A DNA stretch of 60,193 nt, from the IMG/VR virus record IMGVR_UViG_3300033148_003082, positions 1 to 60,193 of that record; one strand, written 5' to 3'. This document shows, one piece after another, positions 49,364 through 57,364 of this stretch. This DNA is from a virus. The notes under the pieces are model-generated. The model did not search any database. It worked only from the letters and a program-made list of their open reading frames with translations, and had not been told where the DNA came from. Numbering within the stretch: the stretch's first letter is position 1; each line of letters begins with the position of its first letter. The position numbers and the translations under genes are program-made.

Positions 49364-51042
49364 TGAAAGTTATGACTGATTTAGTGAACGCTAACGCTTT
49401 ACACATTCCGCTCAAAGACAAGTCGGTTCAAATGTGTGTAACCAGCCCTCCTTATTGGGGGCTTCGTGATTATGGAATTGACAATCAAATTGGACTTGAG
49501 CAAACGCCGGAAGAATATGTCGAGAACATGGTTGCCGTCTTTCGTGAAGTGTGGCGGGTTCTTAGGGATGATGGCACTCTGTGGTTGAACTTAGGGGATA
49601 GTTATGGCGGTGGACACGGTGGTAACAAAACCAATTCCGTAAAACAAAGAAGCAATCAGGGAACGCAAACAGCCCCTCGTCACGGGAATATGCCAAAGCA
49701 ACTAATGGGCATACCCTGGAGAGTAGCGTTTGCATTACAGGCTGACGGCTGGTGTTTAAGAAATGAAATAATATGGCAAAAAGCGAACCCTATGCCGGAA
49801 AGCGTGAAGGATAGATGCACGAAAGCACATGAGCAAATTTTTATACTTTGCAAGTCATCTTGGGTTGGAGATATGCCTCCCAGGAGATACAAGAAAAGCA
49901 ATGCGGAATGGCTTGCCCTTTTGATTGAAACCGAGGGCAACGTAGCAATCAGAAGGTATATGCACAACAGAACAACTCCCCAACATGCTCCACAAGTTGC
50001 AGTAGCCAATTCTGACATCACTATTTTGGAATATGCAAGAAACATTACAGGAATGGGGCATATTCTGGAACGAGAAGGGACAAACAAGCCAGTATATTAT
50101 CTTCAATGGACAACAAAAGAGGCGGCCTTGGTTCTTTGGGAGTGCTTGCCGTATATGTTTGGAAAGAGGAAGCAGGCGGAATGTGCTATATGGCTTTCTC
50201 TAAGAAGAAGTAACAAAAACAAAGGCAAGAGAAGCGACATTTTTTACAAGAAAGGCAGACATTATTACTTAACAGACAAAGAAATAAAACTACGAGATGG
50301 AATTTGGCAAGCGGTAAAAGACTTAAACCAGAGCCGCCCAGCTGATCTTAGTTGGCTTACACCAATAAAAGAAGGGCGATGGAAGCCAAATAAATATTAT
50401 TATGACATGGATGCAATAAGAGAACCACATGCTCTAGCTTCATTGCCGAGGGCTTTGCGTGGATTGAGCGAAGATAACAAATGGAATAAAGTGGCACCCG
50501 GGTCCACAGCGCATACAATGAGCAAACCCAGAAAGAACAGAAGAAAAGAATGGGAACAAGAACACGGCGGGGGAGGTTCAGGATTTGATGGACATAGTGG
50601 TTATCGTGATGAAAATGGAAGATTGTTAATTAATCCAGCGGGCAGAAACAAACGCACCGTCTGGACAATCACAACAAAATCGTACAAGGGGGCACACTTC
50701 GCCACGTTTCCGCCCGAACTTCCTGAAATTTGCATCAAGGCCGGAAGCGCAGAAGGGGATATTATATTAGATCCATTCGTAGGATCAGGAACAACTTGCG
50801 TGGTAGCTAGAGATTTAGGCCGTCATTCAGTTGGATTAGATTTAAGTTTTGATTATCTTATGAACAATGCCAAGAAACGGCTAGGGTTGACACAAATGGA
50901 AGAATGGATAAACGGGGGCAAAGAAGTAGAAACAAAGATGGACGGCTTACCAATGTTTGGTGACTTGCCGTCCACAAAACATCATAAGAATATGCAAAGA
51001 AAAGATCCACATAGTTTTCACAAGGCGAGGCTAACGAAATGA
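49363..51042 (+). CDS. DNA methyltransferase with an embedded LAGLIDADG domain
   Basis: 559 residues. Motif IV TSPPYWGLRDYG near residue 30 and motif I LDPFVGSGTTCVVA near 468 place it in the N4-cytosine/N6-adenine class of beta type. Between HEQIFILCKSS (about 165) and KYYYDMDAIREPH (about 343) lies an insert with WLALLIETEGNVAI, a LAGLIDADG-like helix, and VLWECLPYMFGKRKQAECAI, the usual second half of the fold. No intein splice ends (Cys/Ser start, His-Asn end) are visible. The gene is coupled to the upstream nucleotidyltransferase. Confidence 0.88.
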   Translation: MKVMTDLVNANALHIPLKDKSVQMCVTSPPYWGLRDYGIDNQIGLEQTPEEYVENMVAVFREVWRVLRDDGTLWLNLGDSYGGGHGGNKTNSVKQRSNQGTQTAPRHGNMPKQLMGIPWRVAFALQADGWCLRNEIIWQKANPMPESVKDRCTKAHEQIFILCKSSWVGDMPPRRYKKSNAEWLALLIETEGNVAIRRYMHNRTTPQHAPQVAVANSDITILEYARNITGMGHILEREGTNKPVYYLQWTTKEAALVLWECLPYMFGKRKQAECAIWLSLRRSNKNKGKRSDIFYKKGRHYYLTDKEIKLRDGIWQAVKDLNQSRPADLSWLTPIKEGRWKPNKYYYDMDAIREPHALASLPRALRGLSEDNKWNKVAPGSTAHTMSKPRKNRRKEWEQEHGGGGSGFDGHSGYRDENGRLLINPAGRNKRTVWTITTKSYKGAHFATFPPELPEICIKAGSAEGDIILDPFVGSGTTCVVARDLGRHSVGLDLSFDYLMNNAKKRLGLTQMEEWINGGKEVETKMDGLPMFGDLPSTKHHKNMQRKDPHSFHKARLTK

Positions 51043-51106
51043 AAATTATGGAGATTGAATGAGTTTTGAAAAAGCGAATAGCGTCAGTAACTTATAAGGA
51101 GAAGCC

Positions 51107-51379
51107 ATGGAGATTAAATATATTCATTTTAGAGTACCTAGTTTTGTTGGAGTAAATTTACCCAAGAATGGAAAGGTGAAACATGCAGACACTTTTCGCT
51201 ACAGCCGGAGCAGCCCACATTATTTTAAACCTTACGAAAGAGGGGGCGCAACGGTTTGTGGCATATACAGGGACGATGGAGTTCTTTTAGGAAAAGGATT
51301 AGCGATCTGTTCAATGTCTGATAACTTTTGCTACAAAACCGGAAGGGATCTTGCATTTAGTCGGGCTGTAGGATGCTGA
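51107..51379 (+). CDS. Hypothetical protein between methyltransferases
   Basis: 90 residues. YIHFRVPSFVGVNLPKNGK then FKPYERGGATVCGIYRDDG. AAGGAG before the ATG. Overlaps the C5 methyltransferase by 7 bases. A beta-rich small protein, perhaps a partner of the neighbouring enzymes. Confidence 0.55.
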   Translation: MEIKYIHFRVPSFVGVNLPKNGKVKHADTFRYSRSSPHYFKPYERGGATVCGIYRDDGVLLGKGLAICSMSDNFCYKTGRDLAFSRAVGC

Positions 51380-52563
51380 GAATGAAGCAAATTAGATTTA
51401 TAGAATTATTTGCTGGCGTGGGAGGATTTAGATATGGGTTGGAAAATGTTACAGCTTCCAAGGGGAAACAATCACTAGCAATCAGCATGGGAACACAACA
51501 ATTTACTTGTGTTTACGCAAATGAGTGGGATAAGTACGCAGCGCAAATCTACAGGAGACACTATGGAGAAATCGACACCAGAGATATTAGAGATGTTTCC
51601 GAGTTCCCGGATTTCGATTTACTCACGGCTGGATTCCCTTGTCAAGCGTTTAGCGTTGCGGGAAAGCGACTTGGATTCGAGGACACACGAGGGACACTCT
51701 TTTTTGAAATCGCTAGGATTCTCAAGTCGAAAAGACCCAGACATCTTTTGCTTGAAAACGTTAAAGGTTTGCTTAGTCACGAACAGGGAAAAACTTTCAA
51801 TACAATACTTGGGATTCTCACCGACCTGGGGTATAGAGTTGAATGGATGGTACTTAACAGCAAGCACTTCGGAGTTCCCCAGAACAGGGAACGGGTGTTC
51901 ATTATCGGACATTCTCGAAACGAATGTACCGGACAAGTATTTCCTGTCATCGGAAATGGCGGAGAAAATTCTATCGGAGTGCTCAGAGCTACTTATTACA
52001 AAGGATGGCAAACAAGGGGGCCAATGTTAAAGGAAATCACGCCACCAGGAACAATGCAGGGGTACAGAGTGTATGGCACGGAAGGAATAAGCCAAACATT
52101 AGCAAGTGAAGCAGGGGGCATGGGTGCAAAGACAGGGCTGTATGCTATTAAAAAGAACGACGGCAAAATTATACAAACAAAAGATGAAGCATTGAACTTA
52201 GATAAAAATTACCACAAAGGACTTGATAATCATGGGCAAAGGACTGGTGTATTGTGTGCTATGAGGGGACGAGAGCATGGGCAACAATTAGAACCCAGGG
52301 GTGACGAAACAAACAGTCTAACGTCAGTTGCCAAAGATAACCTTTGGATTGAAAATGCACGAATCCGCAGACTAACTCCTACAGAGTGTGCTAGATTGCA
52401 AGGATTTCTGGACAAATGGGCAGAGTTTGGAATGTTGGAAGACGGAACGATTGTAAAGATATCAGACTCGCAGCAATATAAATGTTATGGTAATGCAATT
52501 ACGACGAACGTTGTTCAAGCCATTGGCGAAGGATTACTAAAACACATAGAGGAACAAAGATGA
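51373..52563 (+). CDS. DNA cytosine-5 methyltransferase
   Basis: 396 residues (ATG 51382 is an alternative start). Motif I FIELFAGVGGFRYG, motif IV AGFPCQAFSVAG with the catalytic Cys, motif VI LLLENVKGLLSH, motif VIII FGVPQNRERVFIIGH, and motif IX/X RRLTPTECARLQGF and CYGNAITTNVV. A target-recognition region lies near 225-310. It probably protects the phage DNA from restriction. Overlaps neighbours on both sides. Confidence 0.95.
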   Translation: MLRMKQIRFIELFAGVGGFRYGLENVTASKGKQSLAISMGTQQFTCVYANEWDKYAAQIYRRHYGEIDTRDIRDVSEFPDFDLLTAGFPCQAFSVAGKRLGFEDTRGTLFFEIARILKSKRPRHLLLENVKGLLSHEQGKTFNTILGILTDLGYRVEWMVLNSKHFGVPQNRERVFIIGHSRNECTGQVFPVIGNGGENSIGVLRATYYKGWQTRGPMLKEITPPGTMQGYRVYGTEGISQTLASEAGGMGAKTGLYAIKKNDGKIIQTKDEALNLDKNYHKGLDNHGQRTGVLCAMRGREHGQQLEPRGDETNSLTSVAKDNLWIENARIRRLTPTECARLQGFLDKWAEFGMLEDGTIVKISDSQQYKCYGNAITTNVVQAIGEGLLKHIEEQR

Positions 52564-52898
52564 CTAACGTTGAGACTCAATGGATAGGTGAACTGAATAT
52601 CTCGTATTCAGATTTCATAAAGATGGATATAGAAGAATTCACCAAGTTGTTTCCGCTATCGTATTCAGGCGTGGCAATCGCGTCGCCGCTTGTTATAAGA
52701 AGATCACGCTGTTTCAACTTAGCTAGTGGCCAAGATATAGACAATCTAATTATAGAAGGATTGCATGAAGTAACATCTGTAGTAATGCGATATTTGAAAT
52801 CTAACAACTTGCCGTTGCATGTATTGTTGAGTTTTGAAAAGAAATCACAACTTTGGAATTGGTATATAGAATGTACGGCGTACAAGGAGCACAAATGA
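52560..52898 (+). CDS. Hypothetical protein
   Basis: 112 residues. WIGELNISYSDFIKMDIEEF, then SLVIRRSRCFN-like beta and helical segments. It starts on an ATGA overlap with the methyltransferase. No family recognised. Confidence 0.55.
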   Translation: MTNVETQWIGELNISYSDFIKMDIEEFTKLFPLSYSGVAIASPLVIRRSRCFNLASGQDIDNLIIEGLHEVTSVVMRYLKSNNLPLHVLLSFEKKSQLWNWYIECTAYKEHK

Positions 52899-53059
52899 AA
52901 ATTAGAGATACTGACTTTTACATTGCTTTTGACCATTTTGCACTAGGTTTTTATTGGAACATTGAATATTATAAAGATCATGGTGAACTGCATTTTGCTT
53001 TGTTATGCTTTCATTATTATATTTGGTGGAGGAAAGATGAAACAACGCAAAGGGTTTAG
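52895..53059 (+). CDS. Small aromatic-rich protein (54 residues)
   Basis: ATG 52895 overlaps the previous stop. MKIRDTDFYIAFDHFALGFY, then HYYIWWRKDE. Very Phe/Tyr/Trp rich. The longer frame upstream is not supported. Function unknown. Confidence 0.5.
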   Translation: MKIRDTDFYIAFDHFALGFYWNIEYYKDHGELHFALLCFHYYIWWRKDETTQRV

Positions 53060-53207
53060 TGATTTTCTTTTTCTGGTGATGGTATCTGGAGTTGTTATAT
53101 GGCTGTTGCATCAAATGATGGAAGCGCAAGGATGCACATGGTTTGATGCAAGGACGGCTAGGATCACCTGGGCTTGTATAATGGGAATCTTGTTTATTTT
53201 GAGATAA
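53037..53207 (+). CDS. Small membrane protein (56 residues)
   Basis: ATG 53037 follows GGAGG. A hydrophobic span, FLFLVMVSGVVIWLLHQMM, and a hydrophobic C-terminus. Overlaps the previous gene. Confidence 0.55.
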   Translation: MKQRKGFSDFLFLVMVSGVVIWLLHQMMEAQGCTWFDARTARITWACIMGILFILR

Positions 53208-53217
53208 AGGAGAATGG

Positions 53218-53418
53218 ATGAATAATTTTTTACCAGATAACGCGACTTGTGTATATTGTGGGGAAAGGTTCAGGCAAGCGCCGCACATATTAAATAGGTA
53301 TAAAAGAGAAGGTAAACCGATTCATTGCAGCAGAAGTTGTGGACTAAAAGCGCATTACAAAAAGAAGAGATTGAAAGAGCGGACTGCAATCTTATTAAAG
53401 GAGCGTGAGACATGCTAA
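53218..53418 (+). CDS. Small zinc-finger protein
   Basis: 66 residues. ATCVYCGERFRQAP and HCSRSCGLKAHY form a Cys2-Cys2 finger of the kind found in phage DNA-associated proteins. AAAGGAG before the ATG. Basic C-terminus. Confidence 0.65.
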   Translation: MNNFLPDNATCVYCGERFRQAPHILNRYKREGKPIHCSRSCGLKAHYKKKRLKERTAILLKERETC

Positions 53419-53528
53419 CAATACAAGAGGCTACACTTATCATCTGTATTAGTTCATTTTTGTTCTTCTGGTTTGGTTTCTTTGTAGCTGCTTTGCTTGC
53501 GGCGGCTGGAAGGGGAGATAGCCAATAA
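53412..53528 (+). CDS. 38-residue membrane peptide
   Basis: ATG 53412 follows AAAGGAG. MLTIQEATLIICISSFLFFW and a Gly/Ala-rich end. Its stop codon lies inside a perfect hairpin. Confidence 0.5.
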   Translation: MLTIQEATLIICISSFLFFWFGFFVAALLAAAGRGDSQ

Positions 53529-53547
53529 GCAACACATTGCTTATTGG
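53522..53547 (+). terminator. Perfect hairpin at the end of a gene
   Basis: CCAATAAGCA, loop ACACAT, TGCTTATTGG: a perfect 10-bp stem that includes the TAA stop. No T-run follows, so it may be an RNA processing or stability element. Confidence 0.5.
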
Positions 53548-53633
53548 GACCAAAAAAGGTAACTAACAAGCAATATATTTCTTTTTAAAAGCTGTTGCTA
53601 AGTGTTGTCATCATTATCAAGGGAGAGTGAGAG

Positions 53634-53828
53634 ATGAAATTGTATCTAATAAGAATAAAGAAAATCTATACAGATTATAGTTTCTACGTTGTAGCGGAAA
53701 CGTACGCGGATGCGGAAATTATTGCAAAGAATAGACCATCAGATTGGGCGTCTGGGAAAGTAACGTCTATTGAATTGATTGATCGGTCAGTATTGATAAA
53801 AAGGAAGGACAATGAGCGCAAAAACTGA
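53634..53828 (+). CDS. Small hypothetical protein
   Basis: 64 residues. MKLYLIRIKKIYTDYSFYVV, then AETYADAEIIAKN, a small alpha/beta domain. AGGGAGAG before the ATG. Confidence 0.55.
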   Translation: MKLYLIRIKKIYTDYSFYVVAETYADAEIIAKNRPSDWASGKVTSIELIDRSVLIKRKDNERKN

Positions 53829-54186
53829 TGAAGAGATATTAGAAATTATTAGAAAACAAGAAGAGCAAGGGCGCATTACGTTTAAGACTTTTAAAGGTTG
53901 TGTGTCGGCGCCGTTGGTTGATTTTGTGAAACAACCAAGCGATGGCATGTTATACGATTTGAATAGGGACAAACTTACCACGTTGACTATCATGTCTGAA
54001 CTCCGCTGGATAAATGATTATGCCGTTGCTGTAGTAATTAATTACCTTAAATCACTCGAATACGAAGAGGGAATCACTAGGCGAATACTGCAATCTTTAT
54101 ACAGCAGTTGGGAATCTGAATTTGAAATCGACTTGAATTTTGGCGAATGGCTTATTTATGGTTGGGAATTAGAGAAAAAGGAATAA
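53812..54186 (+). CDS. Hypothetical protein
   Basis: 124 residues. Helical N-terminus (TDEEILEIIRKQEEQGRIT) and a Trp-rich end (FGEWLIYGWELEKKE). Overlaps the previous gene by 17 bases. Confidence 0.55.
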   Translation: MSAKTDEEILEIIRKQEEQGRITFKTFKGCVSAPLVDFVKQPSDGMLYDLNRDKLTTLTIMSELRWINDYAVAVVINYLKSLEYEEGITRRILQSLYSSWESEFEIDLNFGEWLIYGWELEKKE

Positions 54187-54188
54187 TT

Positions 54189-54731
54189 ATGACTTGCATT
54201 GTGGGAATAGCAAAAGACGGGAAGGTTTATATGGGGGGTGATTCGTTTGTGTCTTACGATTCGAGACACCAGGTGTCTTCAAAGAAAAAAGTATTTAAAA
54301 CAGGACAGTTTTTGATTGGCTATACAGGCAGCACAAGAATGGGGGATTTGTTAAGATTTGAATTAGACGTGGATCGCTTTGATATCAGTGTAGAGAGCAG
54401 GCTGGAATACATGGTAAAAGTATTTATTCCAGCAATAAGAAAGTTATTTCAGGATGGAGGATATAGCAAGATTGTAAATAACGAAGAAGTGGGTGGACAG
54501 TTCTTGGTAGGATTTAAAGGGGAATTGTTTGAGATTGATACAGATTTTCAAGTTGAAAGATATCTTAAAGATTATTCAGCAGTGGGAAGTGGATCACCTT
54601 ATGCCTTTGGAGTGTTGTTTACTTTAGCTAGAAATGAATATGATCCCGTAGAAGTGATATATCAGGCTCTAGAAGCGGCAGGAGAATTTGACAATTTTGT
54701 CGGGGCGCCTTATTATGTATTGCAAGAATGA
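54189..54731 (+). CDS. HslV/proteasome-like Ntn hydrolase
   Basis: 180 residues. MTCIVGIAKDGKVYMGGDSF puts a Thr at position 2 as nucleophile, with GGDS as the next conserved turn; GQFLIGYTGSTRMGDLLRF and AVGSGSPYAFGVLF match further strands of the Ntn (HslV-like) fold. It probably self-processes and hydrolyses peptides or another amide. It lies just before tRNA-His. AAGGAAT before the ATG. Confidence 0.78.
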   Translation: MTCIVGIAKDGKVYMGGDSFVSYDSRHQVSSKKKVFKTGQFLIGYTGSTRMGDLLRFELDVDRFDISVESRLEYMVKVFIPAIRKLFQDGGYSKIVNNEEVGGQFLVGFKGELFEIDTDFQVERYLKDYSAVGSGSPYAFGVLFTLARNEYDPVEVIYQALEAAGEFDNFVGAPYYVLQE

Positions 54732-54749
54732 ATTTACTCAATTACGAAT

Positions 54750-54823
54750 GTGGCCGTAGCATAATCGGTAGTGCGCCGCGCTGTGATCGCGGACAAGTGA
54801 AGGTTCGATCCCTTCCGGTCACT
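54750..54823 (+). tRNA. tRNA-His (anticodon GTG)
   Basis: Acceptor GTGGCCG/CGGTCAC (one G-T), anticodon stem CCGCG/CGCGG with loop CTGTGAT, T arm GAAGG-TTCGATC-CCTTC. The discriminator is T instead of the usual C. CCA is not encoded. The 299 bases after it to 55122 hold hairpins (GGGGG-AATTAA-CCCCC; AAAGTGT/ACACTTT near 54898) and a weak 39-codon GTG frame, no supported gene. Confidence 0.93.
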
Positions 54824-55080
54824 TTACCGCCAGTGTAGTTACGGGGGAATTAACCCCCCATACCGTCGCAGAACGTAAAATCGTCACCAAAGCGCTAAAA
54901 GTGTCGAGTTGCAACACTTTACAAGCACAGAATGTAACGATATATGTTACAAACGGTGATTGGGATAAGATTATATACGATAGCGTTAGACGCAATAGAA
55001 CGCAATACGAAACGCAATAATTTTGATTGTACTAAACAGGATGGGGAAATCAGGTTTACTAGGGAGGATAGGCAAGATAT

Positions 55081-55121
55081 TACCATGAAATCTCGGAGCG
55101 AGACTCCCATTTTTCATGGTA
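55081..55121. terminator. Hairpin between convergent units
   Basis: TACCATGAAA pairs with TTTCATGGTA around a loop with an inner CTCG/CGAG stem. It separates the plus-strand tRNA-His region from the minus-strand zinc-ribbon gene. Confidence 0.5.
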
Positions 55122-55122
55122 T

Positions 55123-55284
55123 TTACTTCATTATAAAATCAATTTTTTTGTAGATCCTAGGACATTTAGCGTCTTTCCCCGTCTTTTCACAAAAACTTTT
55201 AAGAACTTTGGGCTGCTTTCCCAAAGGAAACTCTCTTTCCAGCGTTTTCTCGCAATGGGGACATTTGTAAACATAAATAGCCAT
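55123..55284 (-). CDS. Zinc-ribbon (FmdB-like) small protein (53 residues)
   Basis: Found by reading the gap. MAIYVYKCPHCEKTLEREFP, then FCEKTGKDAKCP, giving CxxC and C-x(7)-C. The start MxxYxYxCxxCx resembles the FmdB type. Start ATG 55284. Confidence 0.6.
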   Translation of the reverse strand: MAIYVYKCPHCEKTLEREFPLGKQPKVLKSFCEKTGKDAKCPRIYKKIDFIMK

Positions 55285-55359
55285 TATTATCAACTTTCCC
55301 TTGAGTTATTATTAACTTAAACAGGTATTATTATCAACTTTCTAAAAAGGCAACTATTT

Positions 55360-56631
55360 CTATTTTGGAAACTCTCTTACCATCAAATCTTCTGGAATTG
55401 CTTCTCGCTTTGACTTTGTGTTTCCTGACATTTGTTTCATAAAGAACGGCACTCCACATGTCCGACATTGATCTCTGATTGATCTTGCCCAATCCGGATG
55501 CATGTGTCTGTTGCCTGCTCCACTTTCGCCACCCGATATACACCACGAAATTCCTACCATCGATCCCCCCGTGCTATCTTGGATACTGCTTGAAACGTGA
55601 TTCCGTAATCCGGTGCTATTGTTCTTAATAACTCCTTTTTCTTGTTGCGCCTTCGGCGTATTTCCATTACCTCTTGCTCGGTCAATTTTGCCATAGAGTT
55701 CTTTACCCCCCTCTGGTTCGCACAATGACCTACTTTGAGAATTCTCGCCGCATGTTGTGCGTTCTGTGCTGGAGTTACTATCTCTAAATTTATTAATCGA
55801 TTGTCTGCCTTTTTTCCGTTTTTGTGATTCATCACCAATCCGTCCGGGATCTTTCCCTGAAAATGCAACCATACTAGACGGTGAGCTAAAGCATTGTGGC
55901 GTTTCCCCTCTATCATTGCTCTGACTTGTAGGTAACCACTTGGAAGACAATGTTCTGCCCGAACCTTCTTGCATTTGTTTGTTCGGACGCATTGATTCCA
56001 ACGATCCCATCCTCTTTTCCCTGTTCTCCATACGCGACCCTGGTCGTCTACTTCCATCTCGCCTCGAAGAACCGCTATGTAAACTTTCTCTTCTGCCTTT
56101 TTTATATTTGTCATTGATTGGATTATAGCACAAATACTGACGAATATCAATCCGCTCCAACAATGGCTCGCAGCTTGCAAAATAGATAGTTGCTGGAATT
56201 TCCAACAATAGCGGAATTCTCAAGTCAGCCATTTCCTGATTCTCTGCTGTCACGCCTAACCAAACATTAGAATATTCTTCTCCCCAATCTTCCGGCAAGC
56301 ATTGTTTTATTCTCTCAGGGCGTTTGGTCAAAATCTGGAATATCAGATGTGGGCATTTTTTAATTATTTCCCAAGCTTCGCCCCTCCATTCATCAGCTTC
56401 CTCAATAAAGAAATCGCTCCAAGAACAAACAAAAACTTTTGCCGGTTCTTTCCAATGCAATGGCTTATTGAATGTGGGAGGTTTTGATCGAACAACAACA
56501 GACGGATCTTGCCCGTATCTCTTTTTATCCCGGTACATATAACAATTTTGGCACCCGGCAGAAACCTTTTTGCACCCTTGCCATGGATTCCAAGTTGATG
56601 TGGTCCAGCTTATATTCGTGTGTTTTCCCAT
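55360..56631 (-). CDS. DUF5131 (Gp37/Gp68) protein interrupted by an HNH gene in another frame
   Basis: 423 residues from the ATG at 56631. The N-terminal part TNISWTTSTWNPWQGCKKVS, GCQNCYMYRD (CxxC), VFVCSWSDFFIEEAD and QILTKRPERI, and the C-terminal part WCISGGESGAGNRHMHPDWA and GVPFFMKQMSG, match DUF5131. Between them about 190 codons are Ser/Arg-rich and resemble no DUF5131; they overlap an HNH gene in a different frame (55554-56114). The host frame stays open throughout. Whether the long form is made or the insert is spliced is unknown. Confidence 0.8.
   Translation of the reverse strand: MGKHTNISWTTSTWNPWQGCKKVSAGCQNCYMYRDKKRYGQDPSVVVRSKPPTFNKPLHWKEPAKVFVCSWSDFFIEEADEWRGEAWEIIKKCPHLIFQILTKRPERIKQCLPEDWGEEYSNVWLGVTAENQEMADLRIPLLLEIPATIYFASCEPLLERIDIRQYLCYNPINDKYKKGRRESLHSGSSRRDGSRRPGSRMENREKRMGSLESMRPNKQMQEGSGRTLSSKWLPTSQSNDRGETPQCFSSPSSMVAFSGKDPGRIGDESQKRKKGRQSINKFRDSNSSTERTTCGENSQSRSLCEPEGGKELYGKIDRARGNGNTPKAQQEKGVIKNNSTGLRNHVSSSIQDSTGGSMVGISWCISGGESGAGNRHMHPDWARSIRDQCRTCGVPFFMKQMSGNTKSKREAIPEDLMVREFPK
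55554..56114 (-). CDS. HNH homing endonuclease nested in the DUF5131 gene
   Basis: 186 residues. VDDQGRVWRTGKRGWDRWNQ, ALAHRLVWLHFQGKIPDGLV then MNHKNGKKADNRLINLEIVT is the HNH core (H..H-N..N), and a C-terminal HTH follows (LTEQEVMEIRRRRNKKKELL). A -10 TATAAT at 56127-56122 lies 7 bases upstream of the ATG at 56114; there is no Shine-Dalgarno. It sits wholly within the DUF5131 frame. Confidence 0.85.
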   Translation of the reverse strand: MTNIKKAEEKVYIAVLRGEMEVDDQGRVWRTGKRGWDRWNQCVRTNKCKKVRAEHCLPSGYLQVRAMIEGKRHNALAHRLVWLHFQGKIPDGLVMNHKNGKKADNRLINLEIVTPAQNAQHAARILKVGHCANQRGVKNSMAKLTEQEVMEIRRRRNKKKELLRTIAPDYGITFQAVSKIARGDRW

Positions 56632-56657
56632 TTGCATATCTTCCTAAATCATAAATT

Positions 56658-56684
56658 TAAAAAACGTCCCAGGCTCGGAGGGAC
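56658..56684 (-). terminator. Rho-independent terminator, leftward
   Basis: On the minus strand GTCCC-TCCGAGCCT-GGGAC followed by GTTTTTT. It ends the NTP-transferase unit before the DUF5131 gene. Confidence 0.65.
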
Positions 56685-56731
56685 CCAGGGCGTATCGGAT
56701 AAATTATACACCATCTCCTCCGTTTATGGGA

Positions 56732-57364
56732 TCAAGAACTTTTTCTGTCATCAAGTTTATGTTTTCTTTCTTGTACTATTTCTCTTTTGAAAATCTCATA
56801 TTGATTCGCAAGGTCTATATCTCTTGAATGATCGCGATTTGGGACCAAATGGCTTTTGTCAAACTTCTCCATCAATCTTCTAACTTTGCCATGAGATTGC
56901 GCCTTTGCTACACTTAGAATATCAATGAGATGTTTTTCAATTATTTGATGATAATAATTGTCAAATCGGAAAGCATGAACTTCGAAAGGAGAAGCAAAAA
57001 ATTTTATATCGGGTTGATTGTTTTCTCCATAGCGGAATATTATGTCCATGTAGTTTTTGGTGTAATAGACATCACCTAGAAGAACAATAGTTTTATCGTT
57101 CCATAATTCTTTTGTAGAAAGAATTGTTTCGCATGTAAAACTTCTATTCTCTGGAACAAAAGTTTTTACACCAATATTTTGAACAGCTATAATAATTTCT
57201 TCATTATGGGTAGCGACGTATATATCAAAACAATTCCTTTCCTGGCATTGCCTAATCATGCGAGTGAGAAAATTCTCACCATCACAAATGGGAAGTAATT
57301 GCTTTATAGTGCCCTCAAATCTGCGACACTCCCCGGCGGCAAGAATAATAACTGTTTTATTCAT
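56732..57364 (-). CDS. NTP-transferase (MobA-like nucleotidyltransferase)
   Basis: 210 residues. VIILAAGECRRFEGTIKQLL is the NTP-binding loop (LAAG-x-x-x-R-F), and TIVLLGDVYYTKNYMDIIF has the Gly-Asp metal region. It probably joins a nucleotide to a sugar phosphate or other small molecule. No strong ribosome site; the start overlaps the stop of the Cys-rich peptide (ATGA). Confidence 0.7.
   Translation of the reverse strand: MNKTVIILAAGECRRFEGTIKQLLPICDGENFLTRMIRQCQERNCFDIYVATHNEEIIIAVQNIGVKTFVPENRSFTCETILSTKELWNDKTIVLLGDVYYTKNYMDIIFRYGENNQPDIKFFASPFEVHAFRFDNYYHQIIEKHLIDILSVAKAQSHGKVRRLMEKFDKSHLVPNRDHSRDIDLANQYEIFKREIVQERKHKLDDRKSS

Noticed and set aside
49858-50390. Intein in the DNA methyltransferase
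   Set aside because: The insert lacks the N-terminal Cys/Ser block and the C-terminal His-Asn followed by Cys/Ser/Thr needed for splicing.
54896-55153. Small plus-strand frames after tRNA-His
   Set aside because: No ribosome sites; the area is dominated by inverted repeats and probably holds transcript ends.
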